DNA from: CAZPXZ01 sp965221505 | Lineage (GTDB): Bacteria; Pseudomonadota; Alphaproteobacteria; Rhodobacterales; CAZPXZ01 | Direction: 5' to 3' | DNA length: 64,000 bases | Assembly (NCBI GenBank): GCA_965221505.1 | Contig: CBDCSI010000001.1 | Coordinates: 310,001-374,000, forward strand | Part shown: one piece after another, positions 51,748 to 60,593 of the stretch | How positions within the stretch are numbered: the first letter of the stretch is position 1 | Layout of the letters: each line of letters begins with the position of its first letter | Notes under the pieces: model-generated | The model's database searches: none | Told to the model about the DNA's origin: nothing | Seen by the model: only the letters and a program-made list of their open reading frames with translations | Made by a program: the position numbers and the translations under genes

Positions 51748-52790
51748 CCGGGCCCGGCCTGCCGTTCGACGCGCCTCCGTTCGTCGACGAATCCTTCGCG
51801 GCGCTGTTCGCGCCGGAGGCGATGTTGCGGGAGTACGGCCGGTTCGAGGTCGCGCTTGCGAATGCGTCGGCGGACGAGGGGCTGATCCCGCCGGACGCGG
51901 CCAGGGCCATCGCGAACGCAGCGGATCGGTTCGAGCCGGACCTCGAGGACATCCGGGCGGGAATTCGGCGGGACGGCGTCGCCGTGCCGGCCTACGTTCG
52001 ACAGTTGCGGCAGGCGGTCGGCGAGGAACACGGATCGTACGTTCATCTCGGAGCGACGTCGCAGGACGTCGTGGACACGGCCCTCGCGTCCACGCTCGCC
52101 GGTGCGAGAGTCGAATTCATGCCCCGGTTCCAGGGCGTCGGCAGGGCGCTGACGACGGTGAATCGAATCTGGGGCGAGGCCGCGCTCACGGGACGGACGC
52201 GAATGCAGCCTGCGCTGCCGATCCGTGCGCGGGACCGGATCCTGGCCTGGAAGAGAGCCGTCGACGAGGACTGCCGCAGGCTCGGCCTCGAGGCCCGGGA
52301 GGTCGAGGCGTTGCAGCTCGGCGGGCCGGTGGGAGACCGGCGGAGTTTCGAGGGCAAGGGCGACCGGATCGCGGCGCGCATGGCGAGGGCGCTGGCGCTT
52401 GCCGACGTGCCGTGCTGGCACACCGACCGGAGCCGGATCGTACGGTACGGCGCCTGGCTGGCGACGGTCGCCGGCACCTGCGGGAAGATCGGCCAGGACG
52501 TCCTCCTCATGGCGCAGGGCGGCGAGGTTCGGTTTGCCGGCGGCGGCGAATCCTCCGTCATGGCGCACAAGCGCAATCCGGTGCTCGCGGAGGCGCTGGT
52601 GACGCTGGCGCGCTACGCCGCGACCCTGGCGGGAGGATTGCAACACGCCTTGGTGCACGAACAGGAGCGGTCCGGGAGCGCGTGGTCGCTCGAATTCCTG
52701 CTGCTTCCGCCCCTTTGCAACGCGGCCGCGGCGAGTCTCGCGGGTACGGCGAGGCTCCTGAAGTCGATCAGAGGGATCGGTCAGGACTGA
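51744..52790 (+). CDS. pcaB: 3-carboxy-cis,cis-muconate cycloisomerase
   Basis: A 348-residue member of the aspartase/fumarase superfamily. The family signature is GESSVMAHKRNPVLAEAL; HLGATSQDVVDTAL and the first conserved region QLRQAVGEEHGSYVH also match PcaB. It is at the short end of the family (often 350-450 residues). It lactonises 3-carboxymuconate to 4-carboxymuconolactone. The GTG start overlaps the BKACE stop by four bases. Its last ten bases overlap a convergent thiamine-diphosphate enzyme gene. Confidence 0.9.
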   Translation: MTGPGLPFDAPPFVDESFAALFAPEAMLREYGRFEVALANASADEGLIPPDAARAIANAADRFEPDLEDIRAGIRRDGVAVPAYVRQLRQAVGEEHGSYVHLGATSQDVVDTALASTLAGARVEFMPRFQGVGRALTTVNRIWGEAALTGRTRMQPALPIRARDRILAWKRAVDEDCRRLGLEAREVEALQLGGPVGDRRSFEGKGDRIAARMARALALADVPCWHTDRSRIVRYGAWLATVAGTCGKIGQDVLLMAQGGEVRFAGGGESSVMAHKRNPVLAEALVTLARYAATLAGGLQHALVHEQERSGSAWSLEFLLLPPLCNAAAASLAGTARLLKSIRGIGQD

Positions 52791-54463
52791 GCGAGCCGGA
52801 CGTCGAGAAGCGCCTGCCGCCCCTCGCGCCGCACCGCGTCCAGCGCTTCGCCGAGGGCGCCGTCCAGGTCCTCGGGCGTATCGACGCGCCGCGCGAAGGC
52901 GCGGCTGGCTTCCGCGGTCTTGACGAAATCCGGCGACGGTCGGAGCGCGGTCAGCGGCACTTCGTTGGTTCGCGCCGCGTGTCCGTCCGGGTAGAGGCCG
53001 ACCACGGATTCGCGTACGGCGCCCCATTCCCCGTTGTTGAGCACCAGGACCAGGACCGGCAGCCCCGTCGATTCGGCGATCTGGTGGCAGGCGGTGGGAT
53101 TGGCGAAGACGTACGAGCCGTCGCCCATGGCCGCGACCGAGACCCGGTCGGGATCGGCCAGCTTCGCCCCCATCGCGGCCGGGAAGCTCCAGCCGAGCCC
53201 GCCGGAGAACGGCTCCTGAAACCAGCTGCCGTGCTCGGTGCGGACGAGCGGGCCGAGCCGGCAGCCGAGTTCGGAGAAGACGCTCGACGACATGCCCGAA
53301 AGGCGGGCGCCGAGCCGGGCCGAGACGAATTCCTTGGTCAGACCCCGCGCCGGGTCCGCGGCCTCCCTCTCGGCCTCCCGGCGCGCCCGGGACGCGGCTG
53401 CGAGCGCCTGTCGCCGGGGCGCGGCCGAGTCGGGCGCCGCGCCCGTCGCGTCGACGAGGGCGCGGAGCGTCGGGCCGGTGTCGCCGGCGATCGAGAGATG
53501 GGAGGGGAAGTTGCGGGTCGGAAACCGCGAGAACAGCGGGTCGGGCCCGAGATGGACGACCCGCGCGTTCGCGCGCAGGCGGTGCGCGTCCGGCGACCAG
53601 GGCGCCAGGGAGTCGACGACGAGCACCAGGTCCGCTTTCGCGAGCCAGGGGCCGGGGTCGGGGCCGACATGGCAGGGATGCTCGGTCGAGACCGCAAGCC
53701 GCGTCGCCCAGTAGGAGCAAACGGCGACCCCCCAGGCGCGGGCGAAGGCGTCGAACGCCTCGAAGGCGGCGGCGTCTCCGGCGCCGTGCTGGGCGACGAC
53801 GAGGGGGGCGTCCGCTTCCCGGAGCCAGCGCGCCGCCGTTTCGATCGCGGCAGGCTCGGCGGCCGCGCGCGAAGGGGCGATCGTCGCGGGTTCGCCGAGA
53901 CCGTCCGCCGGAACCGTTTCGCAAAGCGGCTCGCGCGGAAGCGCGAGGTAGACCGGCCCCTCGGGGGTCGAATGGGCGATCGCATGCGCGCGGTCGACGA
54001 GCGACCCTGTCGTCTCCGGGAAACGGAGTTCGTGCTCCCATTTGCACGCCTCCCGCACCAGGGCGGCCTGGTCCCGCATCTCCTGGCCCCAGCCGATCGG
54101 GACCGTGCGGGAGCCGAACCGGCCTGCCTCGGAGATCGGCGTGCGCCCGGACATCAGGAGAAGCGGGATGCGGTCGCAGGCGGCGTTGATCGCGCCGATG
54201 GCGCCGTTGGCCAGCCCGACGTTGGTGTGGAGCATCACCGCCTGGCCTCGGCCGGTGAGGAGGGCGTAGCCGTGCGCCATCCCCATCGCCGCATGCTCGT
54301 GCGGCGCGACGACGGTCTCGGGCAGCGGAATCCCCATCGACTCCGCCGCGGCGATTCCCTCCGCCACCGGCGGAAAGTCGGTGCCCGAGTTGCAGAACGC
54401 GTACTCGACGCCGAGCGCCTTCAGCCGGGCGAGGATCGCGCCGCCGGCCGGGAGCGCCCTCAT
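52781..54463 (-). CDS. Thiamine-diphosphate-dependent enzyme (acetolactate synthase/benzoylformate decarboxylase-like)
   Basis: A 560-residue ThDP enzyme. The catalytic Glu is E56 in PHEHAAMGMAHGYA, and the cofactor motif runs from GDGSYVFANP to VLVLNN. The fold is intact in three domains. The sequence does not match the acetolactate synthase QxxE core in full, and lacks the FAD loop features, so a 2-keto acid decarboxylase or aldehyde-forming enzyme is as likely. The ATG at 54463 overlaps the TRAP large permease stop by four bases. It may act on an imported 2-keto or aromatic acid. Confidence 0.78.
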   Translation of the reverse strand: MRALPAGGAILARLKALGVEYAFCNSGTDFPPVAEGIAAAESMGIPLPETVVAPHEHAAMGMAHGYALLTGRGQAVMLHTNVGLANGAIGAINAACDRIPLLLMSGRTPISEAGRFGSRTVPIGWGQEMRDQAALVREACKWEHELRFPETTGSLVDRAHAIAHSTPEGPVYLALPREPLCETVPADGLGEPATIAPSRAAAEPAAIETAARWLREADAPLVVAQHGAGDAAAFEAFDAFARAWGVAVCSYWATRLAVSTEHPCHVGPDPGPWLAKADLVLVVDSLAPWSPDAHRLRANARVVHLGPDPLFSRFPTRNFPSHLSIAGDTGPTLRALVDATGAAPDSAAPRRQALAAASRARREAEREAADPARGLTKEFVSARLGARLSGMSSSVFSELGCRLGPLVRTEHGSWFQEPFSGGLGWSFPAAMGAKLADPDRVSVAAMGDGSYVFANPTACHQIAESTGLPVLVLVLNNGEWGAVRESVVGLYPDGHAARTNEVPLTALRPSPDFVKTAEASRAFARRVDTPEDLDGALGEALDAVRREGRQALLDVRLAQS

Positions 54464-55818
54464 CCGCCGAGCGCCATGGGCAACCAGAGCGCGATCGCCG
54501 GGAAGGCGAGGATCAGCGCCACGCGGAACAACTCCGCCACGAAGAACGGAATCACGCCGCGAAACGTCTCGCTCATCGGCACGTCGTCTGCGATGGACGA
54601 GATGACGAACACGTTCATGCCGACCGGCGGCGTGATCAGGCCGAGTTCCACGACGATGAGGGCGAGAATGCCGAACCAGATCTTGAGGTCCTCGGTCGTC
54701 ATGCCGAACGGGGAGCCGTCCGCGCCCTGGTAGAGGCCGCCGTTCAACTCGACGAGCACCGGCCAGAAGAACGGGATGACGAGCAGGATCATCGAGAGGC
54801 TGTCCATCAGGCAGCCGAGCGCGACAAGCGCGAGCAGCAGGAGAACCATCATGACCATCGGGTCGAGCCCGGCGGCGAGCACCCAGTCGGCGGTCGCTTG
54901 CGGCAGGCCGGCGCGGGACATGAAGATCTTGAGAATTTCGGCGCCGAGCAGGATCAGGTAGATCATGCCGCTGGTCTGTGCGGTCTCGAGGAGCGCCGCC
55001 CGCATGCCGCCGAGACGCAGCCCGCGCAGCGCGATCCCGTATGCGGCGACCAGGAAGACTCCCACCGCCGCGGCCGGAGTCGGGTTGTAGAACCCGGCGT
55101 AGATGCCGCCGATCACGATCAGGAAGATGACCAGCACCGGGACCATGCCGCGCGTTGCGGCCACGAACTCCGCCCGGTCGACCGCCTCCCCCTTCGGCCC
55201 CGCGTCCGGCTTCGCCAGCACGTAGACGGCGATGGTCAGGAGGAACAGGATCACCGCCAGGATTCCGGGCAGGAGGGCGGCCATGAACATCGAGACGATG
55301 TTCGCCTCCACGATGATCGCGTAGACCACCAGCACGACCGACGGCGGAATGAGGATGCCGAGCACCCCGCCGGCGGCGAGCGAGCCGGTCGCGAGCGCCC
55401 CGGAATACCGGTAGCGGCGCAGCTCCGGCAGCGCGACCTTGCCCATGGTGGAGGCCGTCGCCAGGGAGGAGCCGCAGACGGCGCCGAATCCTGCGCAGGC
55501 CGCGATCGCCGCCATCGCGGCGCCGCCCCGGAGCCAGCCGAGCCAGGCGTTGGCGGCGCGGAACAGGTCCTGGCTGAGGCCGATTCGGGTCGCCAGCGCA
55601 CCCATCAGGACGAACATCGGCAGGACCGACAGGTCGTAGATGGAGAACTGCCCGTAGGCGAGAGTCTTGAGCTGAGAGAGGAGGATCGCCGGGCCGTTCA
55701 GGAGCGAGACGCCGACGCCGCCCACGAGGATCATCGCGTAGGCGATGGGCATGCGGATCGCGATCAGTCCGGCCAGGGCGGCGAGGCCGGAGAGGCCGAT
55801 CAGGATAGGATCGCTCAT
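54460..55818 (-). CDS. TRAP importer large permease (DctM family), second system
   Basis: A 452-residue large permease. GGVLGILIPPSVVLVVYAI and VELGLITPPVGMNVFVI are the paired DctM repeats; VLPMFVLMGALATRIGL also matches. It overlaps both neighbours by four bases. The matching small permease lies upstream on the minus strand. No binding-protein gene lies beside it, unlike the other two TRAP systems here. The adjoining ThDP enzyme and pobA/pca genes suggest an aromatic or keto acid substrate. Confidence 0.88.
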   Translation of the reverse strand: MSDPILIGLSGLAALAGLIAIRMPIAYAMILVGGVGVSLLNGPAILLSQLKTLAYGQFSIYDLSVLPMFVLMGALATRIGLSQDLFRAANAWLGWLRGGAAMAAIAACAGFGAVCGSSLATASTMGKVALPELRRYRYSGALATGSLAAGGVLGILIPPSVVLVVYAIIVEANIVSMFMAALLPGILAVILFLLTIAVYVLAKPDAGPKGEAVDRAEFVAATRGMVPVLVIFLIVIGGIYAGFYNPTPAAAVGVFLVAAYGIALRGLRLGGMRAALLETAQTSGMIYLILLGAEILKIFMSRAGLPQATADWVLAAGLDPMVMMVLLLLALVALGCLMDSLSMILLVIPFFWPVLVELNGGLYQGADGSPFGMTTEDLKIWFGILALIVVELGLITPPVGMNVFVISSIADDVPMSETFRGVIPFFVAELFRVALILAFPAIALWLPMALGG

Positions 55819-56291
55819 CGCGACGCTGCGGCGTCCTCTGCGAGCGTGATCAGGGCCGCGACCGCGAGCAGCGCGAGGGAGATCAGGATCGGGACGAAGG
55901 CGATCCAGTGCGGAAACTGGACGATCGCGGTCGTGTAGCCGTAGGCCTTCTGGTCGAGCATGCCGCCGTACATCCGCCAGATCGTCACGCCGCTGAAGAG
56001 GAGGGCGGACAGGGATCCCAAGAGCGAGAATCGCGCGATCCAGCGCTCCGACGCCCGCGCGGTGAAGATGTCGGCCGACACGTTGGCGCGGGTGAGCTGC
56101 ACGTAGGGCAGGAACGCGAACACGCCGACCGCCACGCCGATCTGGGTCAACTCGAAGTCGCCCGGAACCGGCGTGTAGAACGCCGTGCCGAGGACGGAGG
56201 CGACGTTCATCGGAACCACCAGCGCGAGAAGCGCGCCGCCGAGAAGGGCCCAGGCTTCGATCAGCCGGACCAACGCGTTGCGGAGGTTCAC
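55815..56291 (-). CDS. TRAP importer small permease (DctQ family), second system
   Basis: A 158-residue small permease with four hydrophobic segments (about 12-34, 44-66, 86-106 and 128-150). LIEAWALLGGALLALVVP and TRANVSADIFTARASERW match the DctQ plan. It is the first gene of this minus-strand unit and overlaps the large permease. The 240-base gap to pobA (divergent) must hold promoters for both directions; none was resolved. The binding protein of this TRAP system is not in the window. Confidence 0.8.
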   Translation of the reverse strand: MNLRNALVRLIEAWALLGGALLALVVPMNVASVLGTAFYTPVPGDFELTQIGVAVGVFAFLPYVQLTRANVSADIFTARASERWIARFSLLGSLSALLFSGVTIWRMYGGMLDQKAYGYTTAIVQFPHWIAFVPILISLALLAVAALITLAEDAAASR

Positions 56292-56532
56292 CCGACGCGC
56301 CTCCGGGCGCGGGTTCCGGACGGCAGGAGGAAGGGGCGGGTCGCGATCACCGGGCCGGACTTGCGCCTGTGCGTCGACCGTTGCCGGGAGGCGGCGTGCC
56401 AGGCATCCGGGATCCTCCCTGAAGTCGCTATCGGCGCGCGGGCCTTCTGCGCCGCTCGGCCGCCGATAGTATCAGTATCGCGGTCGGCGAGGAAGACGCG
56501 GGCCGGTCCTGCCGGGAGGCACGAGGGAGCGG

Positions 56533-57732
56533 ATGGGTCGCATGCCGGCGTACGAGCGAACCAGGACGCAAGTCGGAATTATCGGCGGCGGCCCCGCCGG
56601 CCTCCTTCTCGGCCAGATCCTCCACGTCGCCGGAATCGAGAGCGTCGTGCTGGAGCGCCGGTCGCGCGACTACGTGTTGGGCCGGGTGCGGGCCGGCGTG
56701 CTGGAACAGGGAACGGTCGACCTTCTCCGCCGGGCCGGCGTCGGCGATCGGATGGACCGGGAGGGCCAGTCGCATACCGGCTTCCTGCTGGCGTTCGGCG
56801 GCCGGACCGTGCGTGTCGACCTGGCCGGGCTCACCGGCGGCAAGGCGGTCTCCGTATACGGGCAGACCGAGGTCACCCGGGATCTCTATGCGGCGCGTGA
56901 CGCGGCCGGGGGAAGCGTCGTGCACGAGGCGGAGGACGTCACGCCGCACGACATCGAGACCGGGCGTCCGTGGCTCGGCTGGCGAAAGGGGGGCGTGGAA
57001 CATCGGCTCGACTGCGACTTCGTGGCCGCCTGCGACGGGTTTCACGGAGTGGGCCGCAGATCCGTGCCGCCGGGGAAGGCGGCGGAACTCGAACTGGTCT
57101 ATCCGTTCGGCTGGCTCGGGGTGCTGGCGGTCCAGCCGCCGGTCCGAAGGGAGCTGGTCTACGCGAGCCACGAACGGGGCTTTGCGCTTTGCTCCATGCG
57201 TTCGGATACGGTGAGCCGCCATTACGTCCAGGTTCCGTCCGACACCGATCTCGACCGATGGCCCGACGACCGGTTCTGGGCGGAGCTCGCGGCGCGGCTG
57301 CCGCCGGAATGCGCGGCGGATCTGGACGACCGGCCCTCGATCGAGAAGTCGATCGCGCCGCTGCGCTCCTTCGTCGCGGAACCGCTGCAATGCGGGCGTC
57401 TGTTTCTGGCCGGCGACGCCGGGCATATCGTTCCGCCCACCGGCGCCAAGGGCCTCAATCTGGCGGCCTCCGACGTGCACTACCTGTCGGAGGCGCTGAT
57501 CGCGTGGTACCGGACCGGCGAGGAGCGCGCGCTTCTGGACTACTCGGACCGGGCGCTGCGACGGGTGTGGAAGGCGGTGCGCTTCTCCTGGTGGTTTACC
57601 CGGTTGACCCATCGTTTTCCGGAAGCGGGCGCGTTCGGCGCGCGAATGCAGGCGGCGGAACTGGAGTATCTGGCCGGCTCTCGGGCGGCGATGACCGCGC
57701 TGGCCGAGAACTACGTCGGATTGCCCTATTGA
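56533..57732 (+). CDS. pobA: 4-hydroxybenzoate 3-monooxygenase
   Basis: A 399-residue FAD monooxygenase. IIGGGPAGLLLG binds FAD, the DG motif is in ACDGFHGVGRRSVP, and LAGDAGHIVPPTGAKGLNLAASD is the second FAD motif in exactly the PobA form. RVRAGVLEQGTVDLL and SVYGQTEVTRDL also match. It hydroxylates 4-hydroxybenzoate to protocatechuate, feeding the pca genes 5 kb upstream. The ATG at 56533 has GGGAG four bases before it; a second ATG at 56542 is possible. It is divergent from the TRAP permeases. No pobR gene is present. Confidence 0.92.
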   Translation: MGRMPAYERTRTQVGIIGGGPAGLLLGQILHVAGIESVVLERRSRDYVLGRVRAGVLEQGTVDLLRRAGVGDRMDREGQSHTGFLLAFGGRTVRVDLAGLTGGKAVSVYGQTEVTRDLYAARDAAGGSVVHEAEDVTPHDIETGRPWLGWRKGGVEHRLDCDFVAACDGFHGVGRRSVPPGKAAELELVYPFGWLGVLAVQPPVRRELVYASHERGFALCSMRSDTVSRHYVQVPSDTDLDRWPDDRFWAELAARLPPECAADLDDRPSIEKSIAPLRSFVAEPLQCGRLFLAGDAGHIVPPTGAKGLNLAASDVHYLSEALIAWYRTGEERALLDYSDRALRRVWKAVRFSWWFTRLTHRFPEAGAFGARMQAAELEYLAGSRAAMTALAENYVGLPY

Positions 57733-57762
57733 CGCTTGGCCGGAGGGCGCACCGGGGTCCGG

Positions 57763-59454
57763 TCAGGCGCGATGTGCGAAACTGTCTCGCCGGAAGCTGT
57801 AGAGGGCGTCCGGGTCGACCTTGATATCTACGACGGCCGGGGCATCGCAGGCGAGCGCCGCGGCAACGGCCTCCTCCACCTCCGACAGCCGCTCGACCCG
57901 GAAGCCCTGGGCGCCGTAGAGCCTCGCGAGTTCGTCGAAGGGCGGGCTTCCGACGTCCGCTCCGATGTAGCGTTCGCCGAAGAAATCCTTCTGGTAGGCC
58001 TTCTCGGCGCCCCAGCAACCGTTGTTCATGACGATGGCGACGGTGTTCAGGCCATGGTCGACCGCAGTGGACAGCTCGGAGACCTGCATGCCGAATCCGC
58101 CGTCTCCGGCGAGGCTGACCACCGGACGGTCAGGGCAGGCTGCCTTGACCCCGAGACCGCAGGCGAAGGAGAAGCCGACCAGCCCGAAATCCAGCGGCGT
58201 GAACAGGCAGGGCGGCTGCCGGTATTCCAGGGCGTCCGTCGCCTGGAGAGTCAGGGTGCCCGCGTCCAGCACGACGGCGGCGTCATGCGGCAGCGCGCGG
58301 CGAAAGGCGCGGAACAGGCCGGAGGGCTGGATCGGAGCCTCGTCGCGGATCGCTTCCGCGTCGCGGCGCGCGAGATACTCGTTGCGCTCTTCGAGAAACC
58401 GTTCGGCCCATTGCGAGGCTTCGCGGATCGCCGCGGCGGCCCGTACCGCTTCCGCCAGCTGCCCGGCGGCGGTCGGGGCGTCGGCCCAAATTCCGAGCGC
58501 AACCGGAAAGTGCCGTCCGATCTCCGCAGGCTCGATCTCCACCTGGATAATGGCGGCGTCGCGGTTGAGGTTATCGTAGGAGAAGAACGTCGAGTTGAAG
58601 CCGAGACGGGTCCCGAGAGCGAGAATCACGTCGGCTTCGAGAAGCAGGCGGGAGGCGACGGGATTGCCGCGCGGTCCCATTTGACCGGCGTTGAGCGGAT
58701 GGCCGAAGGGAACGGCGTCCCCGTGTCCCGGAGACGTCGCGACGGGCGCCTCCAGCGCTTCCGCCAGTGCGAGGGTCGGCTCGGCGCCGCCGGCGTTCTT
58801 GATGCCGCCGCCGGCGACGATCACCGGTCTTCGGGCTTCCACAAGCATTGCGGCGGCCCGCTTGACCGCATCCGCCGACGCGGCGGGCATGCTCCCGACG
58901 CGGGTCGTCTCGGGAGGCGGCAAGGGCGGCAACGAGACCCGGGCGGATTGCACGTCGCGCGGCAGGTTCAAGAGCACCGGACCCCGTCTCGGCGTGAGCG
59001 CGGTGCGAAATCCGGCTTGCAACAGGTCCGGGATCCGTTCCGCGCTCGGAACGGTTACGGTGGACTTGGTGACCGGCGCCAGGGCCGCGTGCTGGTCGAC
59101 CTCCTGAAACGCGTCCCGATAGACGTGACCGGACGACAGGGCGCCTGCGATGGCCACGACCGGAGAGAACGCCGCATTCGCCTGGGCGAGACCGGTCAGG
59201 AGATTGGTCGCGCCAGGCCCGTTCTGGCCGGCCACGATCACGCCCGGCCCCCCGCTGGCCCGCGCGTAGCCGTCGGCCATGTGCGTTCCCGTCCGTTCGT
59301 CGTGTACGCCGATGAAGCGAATCGAATCCCGCGCCTCGTAGAGCCCGTCGAACACCTCCATGGTCGCCGAACCGATCAGGCCGAAGACATGACGGACGTT
59401 CTCGTTCCTGAGACACGCGACCACGGCTTCGCCGCCATAGATCGTGCGGTTCAT
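57763..59454 (-). CDS. Thiamine-diphosphate-dependent enzyme (acetolactate-synthase-like), second copy
   Basis: A 563-residue ThDP enzyme. The catalytic Glu is E53 in GVHDERTGTHMADGYAR; NGPGATNLLTGLAQA and GDGGFGMQVSELSTAV to VIMNNGCWG carry the ThDP and metal sites. It is closer to the acetolactate synthase-like family than the enzyme at 52781-54463, but has a GCWG in the place of the usual NNxxYG, and no ilvN regulatory subunit is near. The ATG at 59454 follows AAAGGAGAAGC. It is downstream of an alpha/beta hydrolase gene in the same direction. Confidence 0.78.
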   Translation of the reverse strand: MNRTIYGGEAVVACLRNENVRHVFGLIGSATMEVFDGLYEARDSIRFIGVHDERTGTHMADGYARASGGPGVIVAGQNGPGATNLLTGLAQANAAFSPVVAIAGALSSGHVYRDAFQEVDQHAALAPVTKSTVTVPSAERIPDLLQAGFRTALTPRRGPVLLNLPRDVQSARVSLPPLPPPETTRVGSMPAASADAVKRAAAMLVEARRPVIVAGGGIKNAGGAEPTLALAEALEAPVATSPGHGDAVPFGHPLNAGQMGPRGNPVASRLLLEADVILALGTRLGFNSTFFSYDNLNRDAAIIQVEIEPAEIGRHFPVALGIWADAPTAAGQLAEAVRAAAAIREASQWAERFLEERNEYLARRDAEAIRDEAPIQPSGLFRAFRRALPHDAAVVLDAGTLTLQATDALEYRQPPCLFTPLDFGLVGFSFACGLGVKAACPDRPVVSLAGDGGFGMQVSELSTAVDHGLNTVAIVMNNGCWGAEKAYQKDFFGERYIGADVGSPPFDELARLYGAQGFRVERLSEVEEAVAAALACDAPAVVDIKVDPDALYSFRRDSFAHRA

Positions 59455-59492
59455 CGCTTCTCCTTTCGGAGCGTGCCCGCTGCCGGGCACGC

Positions 59493-60386
59493 TCACCAGA
59501 CTACGTCTCCGAACCGGTAGGGCTCTCCTGCCGGCAGGCCCATTTGCCGGAGCATGGCGGCGCACAACTCCGACATCGGATTTCCGAGCGATAGCAGAAT
59601 CGAGTAGTGCTGGTCGAACTCGGGCTTCAGATAGCGGGTCGGGCTGCCCTGCGCCTGCAGGACGGCCGTCATGTCCTCGGTCTGGCGAATCCACTCGCTG
59701 GTCTCCAGCCCGCCGACGGCCACGACCAGCGGGACGTGCGGGGCGGGCGGACGGTACCGCGGGCTGAGGGCGCGAATCTCGTCGCCTTCGATGCCGAGTT
59801 CTTCGCTGCCCGGCACCAGCATCACGGGTTCGAGGTCCAGCATCGCGCTCACGATCGTGGCGCCCTTTACCGCGTCGTCCGGCAGCCCGAACTCGCCGTT
59901 GAAGTCTCCCGTGCACATCATCGCGGCCAGATGCCCGCCGGCGGAATGGCCGGACAGGTAGATCTGTTCCCGATCGCCGTTCGCTTCCTCGGCATGTTCC
60001 CAGACCCACTTCAGCGCTGCCCGGACCTGGCGGACGACTTCCGTCAGCGGAACGACGGGACAGAGGTCGTAGTTGAGGAGGACGGAGGCGCCGCCCGCAT
60101 CCAGTACCGCCGGCGCGACCAGGGTGTGGTCGAAACTGTCGAGAAAGCGCCAAAACCCGCCATGGACGAAGACGTTGATCGGCGCCCCCGGCTTCCGGGC
60201 GGGGAAGAGGTCGAGCGTCTGTCCCGGCGTCGGTCCGTAGGGAACGCGCAGGCGACCCTCGTAGCGGCGGCGCGCCAGCGCGCTCGCCAGGGTCCACTGG
60301 GCCTTCCAGACAGGATGCTCGGGTACCGCCACGCGCGGGCTGTACTGTCGGATCAGTTCCTCGATCGGGAAATCGCGATAGTCCAC
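59493..60386 (-). CDS. Alpha/beta hydrolase (esterase/kynurenine formamidase-like)
   Basis: A 297-residue hydrolase. The oxyanion hole is HGGFWRF, the nucleophile elbow GHSAGGHLAAM, and the C-terminal His lies in EFDQHYSILL. This layout is that of the hormone-sensitive-lipase/formamidase branch. The GTG at 60386 is preceded by GGGGAGGCGA. It is followed by a ThDP enzyme in the same transcript. It probably splits an ester or formyl amide before the ThDP step. Confidence 0.82.
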   Translation of the reverse strand: MDYRDFPIEELIRQYSPRVAVPEHPVWKAQWTLASALARRRYEGRLRVPYGPTPGQTLDLFPARKPGAPINVFVHGGFWRFLDSFDHTLVAPAVLDAGGASVLLNYDLCPVVPLTEVVRQVRAALKWVWEHAEEANGDREQIYLSGHSAGGHLAAMMCTGDFNGEFGLPDDAVKGATIVSAMLDLEPVMLVPGSEELGIEGDEIRALSPRYRPPAPHVPLVVAVGGLETSEWIRQTEDMTAVLQAQGSPTRYLKPEFDQHYSILLSLGNPMSELCAAMLRQMGLPAGEPYRFGDVVW

Positions 60387-60554
60387 GCTCGCCTCCCCTG
60401 GCCCCGCCGGGCGTCCCGGCGACCTCGCTACCGCCCCGAGCGCAAAAATCTCGCGTCGCCGCAATGTCGTCGACCGGATCGGCGGCAGGGAACTACCCCT
60501 CGTTCCGGACGCGAAACGTCCGACGTTCTGGCAAACCGGACCGCCGCTCGATAC

Positions 60555-60567
60555 GTTGACAGTCAAC
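60555..60567. promoter_or_regulatory. Palindrome GTTGAC-A-GTCAAC upstream of a reductase gene
   Basis: GTTGACAGTCAAC is symmetric about its central A and lies 27 bases before the reductase start. It includes a TTGACA (60556-60561), so it could be both a -35 element and a repressor site. No good -10 follows at 17 bases. It resembles GntR-type half-sites; no GntR regulator is encoded here. Confidence 0.3.
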
Positions 60568-60593
60568 TGTAACCATACTGGGAGGATCCGGCC

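Noticed and set aside
57763..59454. Biosynthetic acetolactate synthase ilvB
   Set aside because: No regulatory subunit gene or branched-chain pathway gene is adjacent, and the gene is paired with an esterase-like hydrolase.
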